A stretch of DNA of 64,000 bases from Spirosoma lacussanchae (GCF_005870035.1 NZ_SWJG01000005.1:124001-188000); one strand, 5' to 3'. Shown: positions 54,232-63,175, numbered from the stretch's first letter. The notes: a model not told the origin generated them from the letters alone. Numbers and translations are program-made.

Positions 54232-56658
54232 ATGCTAACCAACTACCTCAAAACCGCCCTTCGCAACCTTTGGAGAAACCGGGGGTATGCCGCTATCAAT
54301 GTCGTGGGGCTGGGCGTAGCCTTCTGCATCAGCACCTTTCTGCTGCTGATGGCTTACCTGCATCTTACTTTTGATTCTTTTCATCAGGATGGCGACCGGA
54401 TCTTTCAGGCGTACCTCTTCAGCAACGATCCCGAAAAGCCGACCAAAAGCGGAAACATGCCTTTGCCCTTTGCACCGGCCCTCCAGGCCGACTTCCCCGA
54501 ACTGGAAGCCACCCGCATTATGGCTGGCCGGAAAAGTCTGGTCGAAGCCAATGGCAAGTATTATGATAAGCTGATCAACTTCACGGACCCGGCGTTCCTG
54601 AACATTTTCTCCTTTCCACTCCTAGCCGGAAATCGGGCAACGGCCCTGCGTGAGTTGAGTAGCATCGTGATTAGCGAGAACATGGCGAAGGACCTGTTCG
54701 GCGCGACAAACCCGGTCGGAAAGCGCCTGAGAATGGGGAACGATGGGCGTCAGAAAGACTACGTTGTGACGGGCGTGGTGGCCGATGTGCCCGACAACTC
54801 GTCGGTTCGGTTCGATGCCCTGGCGCGTATTGAAAATGCGCCCAACTACCAGGATGATAAGGACAGGTGGGAGGCAAATTCACACACCGTATTTGTAAAA
54901 CTACCCGCGCAGGTCGATCAGGTGGCCTTTGAAGATCGGCTGAAATCCTTTGCGCAGAAGTATTATCAGGGCGCTATCGAAGAGCTTAAGAAGAAAAGGT
55001 CCCAACCTGACGCACGCGGTGATGTATTTGCCGTACGACTACAGAAACTGGCCAACGTCCATTTCAACCGGGATTTGAGCGACAGCAAAGGCACACCCAT
55101 TGCGGTGATCTACGTGCTGATGGGCATGGCCTTTTTTATACTGGCCATTGCCTGTATCAACTTCATTAACCTGAGTATTGCGCGCTCCTTCACCCGGGCG
55201 CGGGAAATTGGCGTTCGCAAATCGCTGGGGGCGCTTAAAAGCAGCTTGTTCGTTCAGATCTGGAGCGAATCAGGCCTGGTTTGCGTGGCGGGTTTTGTGG
55301 CGGGAGCCGTGTTGGCTTACCTGCTCATGCCAGCCTTCAACGCTCAGTTTGGCGCCAAACTTCAGCTGGCCAATGCCCTTCAGCCCGGATTTATCGCTCT
55401 CTGCGGGTTCGTTATCGCGCTGGTTACGCTGGTGGCGGGTGGGTATCCGGCCTGGCAAATGGCCAGGTTCAATACGGTTGAGGTACTCAAAGGCAACGTG
55501 ACGACGAAACGGCCGGGCGTGTTACGCAATGCGCTTATCGTTACCCAGTTTACGCTCTCCTGTTTGCTGGTTTGCTGTACCGTTATCGCCTTCCAGCAGG
55601 TGTGGCATTTGCGTCAAAGTCCGCTCGGTTTCGACAAGGAGCAGGTCATCAGCATCCCGGTGGGCACGCAGGTAGACGGTCGGCAGGTGTTGCAGCGGCT
55701 GCGGAACAAACTGGCCAATGACCCAACCGTTCTGTCCCTGACAGGAACCGGTATCAACCTGGGTAAAGGCAAAGACCGCGTGAGTTCGAGATCGACCGTT
55801 GGGTATACCAACAAGGGCAGGAAAATCCTGACCGATGTGTTGATGATCGACTACGACTACCTCAAAACCCTTAGGATCAAACTGCTGGCCGGACGTGATT
55901 TCAATCGGGCCTACGCCAGCGACTCGACCAACCGGGTGATCGTTACGCAGAGTATGGCCAACATGATGGGCGTGGCCAACCCGGTCGGTATGTTGCTCGG
56001 CGATGATGACGACACGACCGGCACCAAATCCCAGATCATTGGCGTCGTGCCTGATTTCCGACTCTATTCCGTAGCTGATAACGCCAATCCGATCACCATG
56101 TACCTCTCGGCAACCGAACCGATTCATTACGTTTTTGTTCGGGTAGCCCCGCAAAGTCTGGCTGGTGCGATGGAGAAACTGCAAAACGTGTGGGCCGAGG
56201 TGGCCCCGCAGTCGGAGTTTATGGGTTCGTTTCTGGACGAGAACGTCGATGCCTGGTATCAGAACGAAGAGCAGCTTTCGCAGATATTGAGTCTGGCGTC
56301 GGGCGTGGCTATTTTGCTGTCGTGCATCGGTTTGTTTGCCATCGCCCTGCTCATGGTCGAACAGCGCACGAAGGAGATCGGCATCCGAAAAGTGATGGGA
56401 GCCAGCATTCCCGGCATCGTGCTGATGCTCTCCCGAGGCTTTGTCAGGCTGGTGCTGATTGCGCTGTGCATCGCCGTGCCGTTGGCGTGGTTTGGGATGC
56501 AAACCTGGCTGAACAACTACTCGTACCGCATCGACATAAGTCCGTGGGTATTTATTGGTGTTGGCCTGTCGGCTGTACTCATTGCGCTGGCAACGGTGAG
56601 TTTCCAGAGTATCAAAGCCGCCCTGATGAATCCGGTAAAATCGTTACGAAGCGAATAA
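54232..56658 (+). CDS. Large FtsX/MacB-type ABC permease 6
   Basis: An 808-residue permease and a clear sister of permease 2. Shared features include ATRIMAGRKSLVEANGKYY against a similar block, LSSIVISENMAKDLFGATNPVGKRL, and SFTRAREIGVRKSLGALKSSLF. The last loop is RTKEIGIRKVMGASIPGIVLMLSRGFVRLV, which differs from permeases 2-4, so it has escaped the 3'-end homogenisation. TM1 is at about 20-42. It starts 15 bp after a degraded hairpin repeat and is followed after 12 bp by permease 7, the tightest junction of the array. Confidence 0.92.
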   Translation: MLTNYLKTALRNLWRNRGYAAINVVGLGVAFCISTFLLLMAYLHLTFDSFHQDGDRIFQAYLFSNDPEKPTKSGNMPLPFAPALQADFPELEATRIMAGRKSLVEANGKYYDKLINFTDPAFLNIFSFPLLAGNRATALRELSSIVISENMAKDLFGATNPVGKRLRMGNDGRQKDYVVTGVVADVPDNSSVRFDALARIENAPNYQDDKDRWEANSHTVFVKLPAQVDQVAFEDRLKSFAQKYYQGAIEELKKKRSQPDARGDVFAVRLQKLANVHFNRDLSDSKGTPIAVIYVLMGMAFFILAIACINFINLSIARSFTRAREIGVRKSLGALKSSLFVQIWSESGLVCVAGFVAGAVLAYLLMPAFNAQFGAKLQLANALQPGFIALCGFVIALVTLVAGGYPAWQMARFNTVEVLKGNVTTKRPGVLRNALIVTQFTLSCLLVCCTVIAFQQVWHLRQSPLGFDKEQVISIPVGTQVDGRQVLQRLRNKLANDPTVLSLTGTGINLGKGKDRVSSRSTVGYTNKGRKILTDVLMIDYDYLKTLRIKLLAGRDFNRAYASDSTNRVIVTQSMANMMGVANPVGMLLGDDDDTTGTKSQIIGVVPDFRLYSVADNANPITMYLSATEPIHYVFVRVAPQSLAGAMEKLQNVWAEVAPQSEFMGSFLDENVDAWYQNEEQLSQILSLASGVAILLSCIGLFAIALLMVEQRTKEIGIRKVMGASIPGIVLMLSRGFVRLVLIALCIAVPLAWFGMQTWLNNYSYRIDISPWVFIGVGLSAVLIALATVSFQSIKAALMNPVKSLRSE

Positions 56659-56670
56659 ATTCTTACGGTT

Positions 56671-59079
56671 ATGTTCCGAAATTATCTCAAAATCGCCTGG
56701 CGGAATCTGGTTCGCAACAAGGTTTATTCGGCTATTAATATCGGCGGGCTGGCCGTTGGTCTCACCTTTGCGATGCTAATCGGAAGCTACGTTTGGGGCG
56801 AATTTCAGGTGAATCGCCAACTGCGAAATACACGCCAGCAGTGCCTTGTGCAGAGCCGATGGAAACAAGAAAATCGGGGTATGGACATCACAACGCTGGC
56901 TCCCATTGGCCCAGCCCTGAAAGCCCAGTACCCATCGTTGGTGGCAAACTTCTATCGATTTTATGGGGTAAGTGCAACGGTATCGGCAGGGGCAAACCAC
57001 TTCCGCGAGTTTATTCAGATTGGCGATTCGACGCTCATACCGATGTTCGGGCTGCCGGTGCTGCATGGCAACCCCCAAACGGCCTTGAGCCAGCCAAACT
57101 CGATTGTGATTACAGCCGCGAAAGCCCTGAAAATCTTCGGCAAAACGGATGTGCTTAACCAGATACTGACGGTTGAAACGCCACAGGCCGGGAAGAAAAA
57201 CTTTCTGGTGACAGCTGTACTCAATCCGCTCTCGCCCAACTCTGTCTCGCACCTGCTCTCCGAAGCCAATGAGATCTTTATGCCGATTCAAAGTGCTGAT
57301 TATTTCGGCACCACTATTTTTTCGTGGCAAAATCCGTACATCGTCAATTATGTCGAATTGCAACCGGGCGTAACTCCACAGGATGTAGAAAAACCACTCG
57401 CCCATGTATTGGCGACTAACACACCACCTGATGTTCGGCAGAACCTGACGGCTTACGTAACTCCGCTGACTGAGTATTACCTCCAAAGTAATAACGGCCT
57501 GATTCGTAAACTCATCATTACGCTGGCTGCTGTAGGGCTGTTTATCCTGTTGATGGCTATAGTCAATTTCATCAATCTGTCGTTGGGCACAGCCTCGACT
57601 CGACTCCGCGAAATCGGCGTTCGGAAAGTGCTGGGCAGTCTTCGTCAGCAACTAACGGCTCAGTTTCTGATCGAAACACTGGTATTGACCGCTATCGCTG
57701 GCCTATTGTCGGTGGGGTTGTATGGGCTGTTGAGGCCAATGTTTACTGAGATTGTTGGCAAATCGATTGCCGCTTTGACCGATTTGCCACCCTTGTTTGG
57801 CTGGCTATTCGTCGTGATGATTTTACTCGTTGGTGTATTGGCTGGGGGCTATCCGGCCTTGTATCTGTCGGCTTATTCATCGGTTGATTCGTTAAAAGGC
57901 AAGACCCGAACCGTGCAGGAAGGGCAGTGGTTTCGGCGCGGCTTAGTCACGGTGCAGTTTGCCCTTGCCGTGTTTGTGTTTGTGGGGTCGGTGATTGTAT
58001 CGCGGCAAATCACCTATTTTTTCGATACGGATCTGGGATTCAAAAAGGAAGCCGTATTGACGGTCTCGTCGTTACCCCGCACCTGGACCAAAGAAGGCGT
58101 ATCGCGTATGGAATCTGCCCGCGACCAGTTTGCCCGTCTGCCGGGCATTCAGTCGGCGAGTTTGTCGTTCGAAATTCCTAATGGCAATGCGGGGAATACC
58201 TTTAACGGCTATCGGCAGGGGCAGGATACCATGCAGGCCGTGGCGATGCAGGCCCTTACCACCGACGAGTATTTTGCCCAAACCTACCAGATCAAAACAC
58301 TCTCCGGCCGGTATTTCCATCTGGGCCAGGGCGGCTATGATTCAACGGCGGTTGTGCTGAACCAGGCAGCTACGGCGGCCTTAGGCTACAAAACACCCGA
58401 CGATGCCTTGGGGCAACCGATTCGTTTGCAAGGATTTCCGGCCACGTTGATTGTCAAAGGCGTGGTGCAGGATTTTCATTTTAGTACAATGCACAAAGCC
58501 ATTCCGCCGATGTTTATCGGGCAGGTTCGGAACTTGCCGATTTACCGGTTTTTCTCGTTTCGGCTGGCTCCGGGCAGCACTCGCCAGACCATTGCTGGTA
58601 TCGAACGAAAGTGGCATGATTTGTTTCCCGATGCCCCCTTCAACTATGCTTTCATGGACGAGACCCTTCAGAAGCTCTACCAGACCGAATTGCAATTACA
58701 ACGAGCGGCCTACGTGGCTACTGGCCTGGCCTTATTGATTGTGCTGCTGGGTGTGGTGGGTTTAGTCTCGCTAAGTGTATCGCGCCGAACCAAAGAAGTA
58801 GGTATCCGTAAAGTATTGGGAGCGTCGGTGCCAGGTATTGTCGGGCTGTTTCTGCGAGAATACATCTGGACGCTATTGGTTGCCAACGCCATTGCCTGGC
58901 CCGTAGCGTATTGGGTGGTTACTGGCTGGCTGGCCGATTATGCTTATCACATTGCCGTAACAGCCTGGCCTTTTGTTCTGGTCGGTATAAATCTGGCCTT
59001 AGTGACAGGGCTTGTTATAGGTTTGCAGGTAATCCGGGCCGCGCTGATGAATCCGGTGAAGAGTTTGCGGAGTGAGTAG
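56671..59079 (+). CDS. Large FtsX/MacB-type ABC permease 7
   Basis: An 802-residue permease and the most divergent of the seven. TM1 is at about 20-40. The first coupling loop is STRLREIGVRKVLGSLRQQLTAQF at about 310. The last loop is RRTKEVGIRKVLGASVPGIVGLFLREYIWTLL. By eye the gene is more AT-rich at third codon positions than its neighbours, which hints at a different origin or slower amelioration. It still ends in AALMNPVKSLRSE. It lies 12 bp after permease 6, so those two are probably co-translated. It closes the array. Confidence 0.92.
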   Translation: MFRNYLKIAWRNLVRNKVYSAINIGGLAVGLTFAMLIGSYVWGEFQVNRQLRNTRQQCLVQSRWKQENRGMDITTLAPIGPALKAQYPSLVANFYRFYGVSATVSAGANHFREFIQIGDSTLIPMFGLPVLHGNPQTALSQPNSIVITAAKALKIFGKTDVLNQILTVETPQAGKKNFLVTAVLNPLSPNSVSHLLSEANEIFMPIQSADYFGTTIFSWQNPYIVNYVELQPGVTPQDVEKPLAHVLATNTPPDVRQNLTAYVTPLTEYYLQSNNGLIRKLIITLAAVGLFILLMAIVNFINLSLGTASTRLREIGVRKVLGSLRQQLTAQFLIETLVLTAIAGLLSVGLYGLLRPMFTEIVGKSIAALTDLPPLFGWLFVVMILLVGVLAGGYPALYLSAYSSVDSLKGKTRTVQEGQWFRRGLVTVQFALAVFVFVGSVIVSRQITYFFDTDLGFKKEAVLTVSSLPRTWTKEGVSRMESARDQFARLPGIQSASLSFEIPNGNAGNTFNGYRQGQDTMQAVAMQALTTDEYFAQTYQIKTLSGRYFHLGQGGYDSTAVVLNQAATAALGYKTPDDALGQPIRLQGFPATLIVKGVVQDFHFSTMHKAIPPMFIGQVRNLPIYRFFSFRLAPGSTRQTIAGIERKWHDLFPDAPFNYAFMDETLQKLYQTELQLQRAAYVATGLALLIVLLGVVGLVSLSVSRRTKEVGIRKVLGASVPGIVGLFLREYIWTLLVANAIAWPVAYWVVTGWLADYAYHIAVTAWPFVLVGINLALVTGLVIGLQVIRAALMNPVKSLRSE

Positions 59080-59087
59080 CACAGCAT

Positions 59088-59156
59088 CTGACGCGTCAGC
59101 CATACGTTGCCGTTCGGAGAAGAGCCGTGTCCCCACGGCCCTGGGTGGTTCGGGTG
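59088..59156. repeat. Dispersed repeat cluster (family B) after the permease array
   Basis: Holds the palindrome ctgacgcgtcag (59088-59099), the hairpin gccgtg-tccc-cacggc (59124-59139) with the same loop as 39907-39944, and gggtggttcggg (about 59143-59154) shared with the region before permease 3. Confidence 0.55.
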
Positions 59157-59252
59157 TGGGGTGAGATTGGTGAGTTTACCCTGTTTTTCATGCCTCGATT
59201 GCGTACCTTGCTACTCTTGTGATCCCAAACCCGCCTGATCCCGGCAAAACCC

Positions 59253-59645
59253 ATGGAACAACCGAAAGCGACCCTTCTGCAGGCCTGGCCTTACCAGCAG
59301 GATAAATTGAATTTGCCGGTGCAGAACCTGGAATCGGCACTGCCGTTTTACGAAACTGCCCTCGGCTTTCGGGTAGTCTCCCAGACCGATCTGCCGCAAA
59401 AATCGGCCCTGATCGTACGCGATGATCTTCAGATTGGCCTGGCCGAAAACGGCGGTGATCCCACCCAGGACGGCTGCTTTTTTGAGGTCGACGACGTATC
59501 GGCGGCCCTGGCCGAACTGAAAGCCAGGGGCCTGACCTGCGAACTCTCCGGACTGAGCTTCCAGCAGCATGGCAACGTAAGCTGGCAGGTGTTTTTCGTA
59601 GTAGCGCCCGATGGGCTGTGCTACAGTTATGGCCAGCGGCAATAA
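59253..59645 (+). CDS. VOC-superfamily (glyoxalase/bleomycin-resistance-like) protein
   Basis: A 130-residue single-module VOC protein: LNLPVQNLESALPFYETALGFRVVSQTDL is the first beta-alpha-beta unit and GCFFEVDDVSAALAELKARGLTCELSGL the second, ending in VVAPDGLCYSY. Members bind a metal and act as lyases, dioxygenases or drug-binding proteins. The metal ligands here are not obvious: the Asp/His pattern of glyoxalase I is incomplete. It stands alone between the permease array and the divergently read dioxygenase-like gene. Specific activity cannot be assigned. Confidence 0.85.
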   Translation: MEQPKATLLQAWPYQQDKLNLPVQNLESALPFYETALGFRVVSQTDLPQKSALIVRDDLQIGLAENGGDPTQDGCFFEVDDVSAALAELKARGLTCELSGLSFQQHGNVSWQVFFVVAPDGLCYSYGQRQ

Positions 59646-59665
59646 CCGTTGTACGACCTGCCACA

Positions 59666-60301
59666 CTAGCGGTGCGGAGCCGGGTAATTGGGTATGTTGC
59701 GGCCCAGGTAGATAGGCCGCTCGGCCTTGTACATGTTACCTACGTCTTTGAGCTTCAGAATGCCGCTGCCACCCCGGTTAGCCAGCTTCTGCCGTTTAGT
59801 AGCGGTGAGCAGCGGGTCGTCGTCGAACAGGAATTCGTCTATATAGTATTCGGTCAGGCCTGGCTCTTTGAGGGTGATATGAATATGAGCCGGCTCGTCT
59901 GCATGGGGGTAAGGGGCCGGGCGGAGCGTAACGAACTTGTATTCGCCCTGCTCATTGGTGCGCATCCAGCCGCGTAGGGACCCATGCCGACGTTCCCATC
60001 CCCTGGCGCCCTGCCTGGCCACATAACGGCCGGTCTGGTCGGTATGATAGACGTAGAGCACAACATCCGGCGCAGGGGTTTTGCCATCGGCTTTATAAAC
60101 GGTTCCGTTGATACCCAGCGGCTTGTTGCCGGTCCAGGTAGCATCGGGCATCTTCAGAAAGCTGGTTAGTTTATCGAAGGGGACCGGACTTTCGTGAATG
60201 GCCTCGCAACCTTCGCAGGGGCCACCAACGGGTTGGACCTGCCCCGTGGCGTTCCGGACCACGAGGCAAATCAACAGCAGCAGTAAACGCCGGGTTTTCA
60301 T
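59666..60301 (-). CDS. Secreted intradiol ring-cleavage dioxygenase-like protein
   Basis: A 211-residue exported protein; the signal peptide ends near NATG-QV. The intradiol dioxygenase fold is visible: INGTVYKADGKTPAPDVVLYVYHTDQTGRY, then WMRTNEQGEYKFVTLRPAPYP, and EPAHIHITLKEPGLTEYYIDEFLFDDDP. The candidate iron ligands are the Tyr in GRY, the Tyr in APYP and the two His in AHIH. Cytoplasmic members open catechol rings; secreted ones are poorly understood. It lies 12 bp from the M20 peptidase gene on the same strand, which suggests one transcript. Confidence 0.85.
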   Translation of the reverse strand: MKTRRLLLLLICLVVRNATGQVQPVGGPCEGCEAIHESPVPFDKLTSFLKMPDATWTGNKPLGINGTVYKADGKTPAPDVVLYVYHTDQTGRYVARQGARGWERRHGSLRGWMRTNEQGEYKFVTLRPAPYPHADEPAHIHITLKEPGLTEYYIDEFLFDDDPLLTATKRQKLANRGGSGILKLKDVGNMYKAERPIYLGRNIPNYPAPHR

Positions 60302-60313
60302 TGGCAGATTGGT

Positions 60314-61612
60314 TTAGTTGACACCGGCTTCGGCCAGCAGGACCAGCAGGATCCGCTGCATACCCAGGTAGCCTTTGTCGTTGAGCCACCATTCGTTCAG
60401 CGAGTGGGCACCCCCGCCCGTACCCCCGCTGCCAATCGTGACGGTTGGTATCCCCTTGGCAATGGGCGTGTTGGCATTGGTAGAGCCTACGCTCAACTGG
60501 GGCGTAACGCCCATGAACCGCGCTACGGCCATAGCTCGCTGGACTAGCGGTACGGTTGGCTCGATCCGGCCCGATGGCCGGTCACCGACCTGTTTTACAT
60601 CGACTGTTAAATCCGGCCCGGCGCGTTTCATCTGATTCTCTTCGGTGAGCGCCCGCTGAACGGCAGCCTGCAGGAGCTTGTCAATACCGTTCAGCTTGTC
60701 GGGGCTTTCTGACCGCATGTCGACCTCCATCCAGGATTCGTACGGCACGGCGTTGACCGACGTGCCGCCCCCGATCACGCTGACGCTGTAGGTAGTTTTA
60801 ACCCCTTCGCGGGTAAACTTGTCGGCTTCCTGGGTGAAGTAGTAGATGGCTTTTCCGAGTGCGCCATGCGGGTTCACGATCCCGAACGCCCCGTAGGAGT
60901 GACCACCCGGTCCTTTGAAGGTAATCCGGTAGCGGTGCGAACCCAGTCCGCGATGAACAATGCCGTCGATCCCATCGCCATCAACGGCTATGTACGAGTC
61001 GATTTTCGGACCGTTGGGTTTGAAAAGGTTCTTCACGCCCCGCAGGTCACCCAGCCCTTCTTCGCCCACAGCCCCAACGAACAGCACATCCGCGTCGGTT
61101 TCGATGCTGTGTTTTTCGAGACCTTTCAATACCGTCAGTACGGCGGTCAGGCCGCGGGTGTCGTCGCCGATGCCGGGTGCATACAGGGTGTCTCCTTTCT
61201 GTTTCACCTTTACATCGGTACCTTCGGGGAACACCGTGTCCAGATGGGCTTCGAGCACTACGGTTTTCCGGCGGCCTTTTCCCCGGCGCAGGGCCAAAAC
61301 GTTGCTGACCTCGTCGAGCCAGACCGAATCGGCCCCGGCGGCTTTCATCATGTCGGCGTATTTTCTGGCGCGTACCTGCTCTTTAAACGGGGGAGAAGCC
61401 GTTTCGGTCAGGTTGATGAGGTCCTGTTTTGTTTGTGGTTCCAGGTCCACAAACGTTTTGAAGGCACTCTGGACCGCCGGGCGCTTTGCCAGGTTTTGAA
61501 TTTCGGTCTGGTAACGGGCGTCGATGGCTACCGGTTTGTCGTCCTGCGCCTGGATCAGACTGGCTGAGCCGATAAAAAAAGAAGCAATACAAGCAGCTAA
61601 AGTTGGCTTCAT
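60314..61612 (-). CDS. M20/M25/M40-family metallopeptidase, exported
   Basis: A 432-residue peptidase with a signal peptide ending near LIQA-QD. The di-zinc motifs are in order: LEAHLDTVF (first metal His and the following Asp), GIGDDTRGL (bridging Asp), GEEGLGDL (catalytic Glu-Glu) and, after the dimerisation domain, a final His in GGAHSLNEWW. The lid domain is at about 200-320 (GPGGHSYGAFGIVNPHGAL). It should act as an aminopeptidase, carboxypeptidase or deacylase in the periplasm. It precedes the dioxygenase-like gene, with the stop 12 bp from that gene's start. Confidence 0.93.
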   Translation of the reverse strand: MKPTLAACIASFFIGSASLIQAQDDKPVAIDARYQTEIQNLAKRPAVQSAFKTFVDLEPQTKQDLINLTETASPPFKEQVRARKYADMMKAAGADSVWLDEVSNVLALRRGKGRRKTVVLEAHLDTVFPEGTDVKVKQKGDTLYAPGIGDDTRGLTAVLTVLKGLEKHSIETDADVLFVGAVGEEGLGDLRGVKNLFKPNGPKIDSYIAVDGDGIDGIVHRGLGSHRYRITFKGPGGHSYGAFGIVNPHGALGKAIYYFTQEADKFTREGVKTTYSVSVIGGGTSVNAVPYESWMEVDMRSESPDKLNGIDKLLQAAVQRALTEENQMKRAGPDLTVDVKQVGDRPSGRIEPTVPLVQRAMAVARFMGVTPQLSVGSTNANTPIAKGIPTVTIGSGGTGGGAHSLNEWWLNDKGYLGMQRILLVLLAEAGVN

Positions 61613-61721
61613 CGGGATGAGATAAAAATCAGTAAGACAGAATAAAGAAGAAATGATACTATTCTTTGGCCAAATTATATGGGCCGTATTTGCCTATAAT
61701 ACTACAATAAATATTGATTCT

Positions 61722-61788
61722 GTAGAGACGCGATCCCTCGCGTCTCCTTCGGGCCAGCCTTCCTCTCGGCTAGCCCTCCTGTCTCTAC
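61722..61788. repeat. Hairpin repeat (family A) in a larger 67-bp inverted repeat
   Basis: gagacgcg (61725-61732) pairs with cgcgtctc (61739-61746), loop atccct. The outer gtagagac (61722-61729) can instead pair with gtctctac (61781-61788), which overlaps the stop codon of the permease gene on the minus strand. Likely the end of that transcript. Confidence 0.6.
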
Positions 61789-63008
61789 TCGCGACGGATG
61801 GCTTCGACGGGGTCGAGCCGGGCGGCCCGCAGGGCGGGGTAGGTGCCGAAGATGACGCCAATCAGCATGGCGATGATCATGATCAGGATGAAGGTGTTCC
61901 AGGTGTAGGCTACCTGAAACGATACGTCGGTCAGCGCTTTCACAATGGGAACAAAGGCCAGCGTGCTCAACAGACCCAGGCCCAGGCCCAACAGGCTGCC
62001 GAAGGTCGAAATCGTGATCGACTCTGACAAAAACTGCCACATGATATCCCGCCTTTTGGCGCCGAGCGCTTTCCGTACGCCAATCTCTACGGTTCGTTCC
62101 GTGACCGAAATCAACAGTACGTTCATCACGCCGATGCCGCCGACCAGTACCGAAATGCCTACAATCAGGCCCATGATCAGCCGGAACAACAAAAAGCCCT
62201 GGGTCGCCTGGCTGACGCGCTGCTCGTTGGTGAAGAGTATAAAATCGGCCGTCTGGTGCTTCATGTTGGCTTTCAGCCAGGTCTCTGCGTCGGTTTTCAG
62301 GGCCGGTACATCTTCTACGGTATTGGCTTCGATGACACCCATGGGGGGATTTTCCCGTAAGACACTGTCGGGGAGTAGCGTTATCGGTACCAGCAGCTGG
62401 CCAGCTTTGGCATCCTTATTGGCCAGGATGCCAATTACCGTCAGCGTTATTGCGCCGTAGCGTAGCTGGTGGCCGATGGCTGATTGTTCGGGCTGTTTGC
62501 CTGCCAGCTGACGGGCCAGGTGCTGGTTGATAACCGCCAGTCCCTGCGCGCTCTTGAGCTCCGGTTCGGTGAAGACCCGGCCGTGAACCAGCGTCAGGTC
62601 GGGGTGCAGGGGCAGGCTGGTCCCCGTAACGATCGTACCGATTTTGCCGGTATCGGACACCATGCTGATCTCGCTGTTCTGCCGCCATTGGAGGTAGGTT
62701 TCGGCAGGTTTGCTCAGCGATGACCGCATGGCGCCCCATCTTTTGGCGTCGAGGTAGTCGTACTCGCTTTTCCGGACTTGCACCTCGTTGACTACTTTAT
62801 AAGGATTCGACTGCACCAGTATGGCTTTCAGCGAGGTCGTTCTGGTGATCTGCTCGCGCGCGTACTGCTCCATACCGTCAATCAGCGACAGAATAGCGAC
62901 CAGAGCCGCTACCCCAATTACGATCCCCAGAATGGACAGCACCGTATGAAAAAAGCGAGTGCGGATGTTTTGCAGCGCATGGGCGAACGACACCAGTATT
63001 TTTTTCAT
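61785..63008 (-). CDS. Stand-alone MacB-like ABC permease
   Basis: A 407-residue permease of the four-helix MacB/FtsX type. TM1 is at about 20-42 (FHTVLSILGIVIGVAALVAIL), followed by a periplasmic MacB_PCD domain to about 270. TM2-TM4 are at about 278-395, with RTVEIGVRKALGAKRRDIMWQF as coupling loop and the end LRAARLDPVEAIRRE. It is half the length of the seven array permeases and belongs to a different branch. No ATPase or adaptor gene lies next to it, so its partner is elsewhere or shared. It is divergent from the MerC gene. Confidence 0.92.
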   Translation of the reverse strand: MKKILVSFAHALQNIRTRFFHTVLSILGIVIGVAALVAILSLIDGMEQYAREQITRTTSLKAILVQSNPYKVVNEVQVRKSEYDYLDAKRWGAMRSSLSKPAETYLQWRQNSEISMVSDTGKIGTIVTGTSLPLHPDLTLVHGRVFTEPELKSAQGLAVINQHLARQLAGKQPEQSAIGHQLRYGAITLTVIGILANKDAKAGQLLVPITLLPDSVLRENPPMGVIEANTVEDVPALKTDAETWLKANMKHQTADFILFTNEQRVSQATQGFLLFRLIMGLIVGISVLVGGIGVMNVLLISVTERTVEIGVRKALGAKRRDIMWQFLSESITISTFGSLLGLGLGLLSTLAFVPIVKALTDVSFQVAYTWNTFILIMIIAMLIGVIFGTYPALRAARLDPVEAIRRE

Positions 63009-63123
63009 CGGGAAGGGCGCCCGCGATTAGAGGGAGGCTATACAAAATAGCAGCGTCTGGTATAGGAAGCCAACCGGTATGTGACAAACGGTGAGGCTAT
63101 TGGCAACCCCATCAGAATCCATA

Positions 63124-63160
63124 GGATTCATTTTTGCAACAATGTTGCAAAAATGAATCC
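63124..63160. promoter_or_regulatory. 37-bp perfect palindrome, probable metal-responsive operator
   Basis: Two 18-bp arms, GGATTCATTTTTGCAACA (63124-63141) and its exact reverse complement (63143-63160), flank one base. The core TTGCAACA-a-TGTTGCAA has the shape of a Fur-superfamily operator. It covers the probable -33 TTG (63145-63147) of the MerC gene, so binding would block transcription. Confidence 0.6.
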
Positions 63161-63167
63161 CACCCTT

Positions 63168-63175
63168 TACCTTTG
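63168..63175 (+). promoter_or_regulatory. -7 box of the MerC gene
   Basis: tacctttg matches TAnnTTTG. TTG at 63145-63147 is 20 bp upstream, a good -33 spacing. Transcription would start near 63182, 16 bp before the ATG at 63198, which decides the start codon. Confidence 0.6.
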
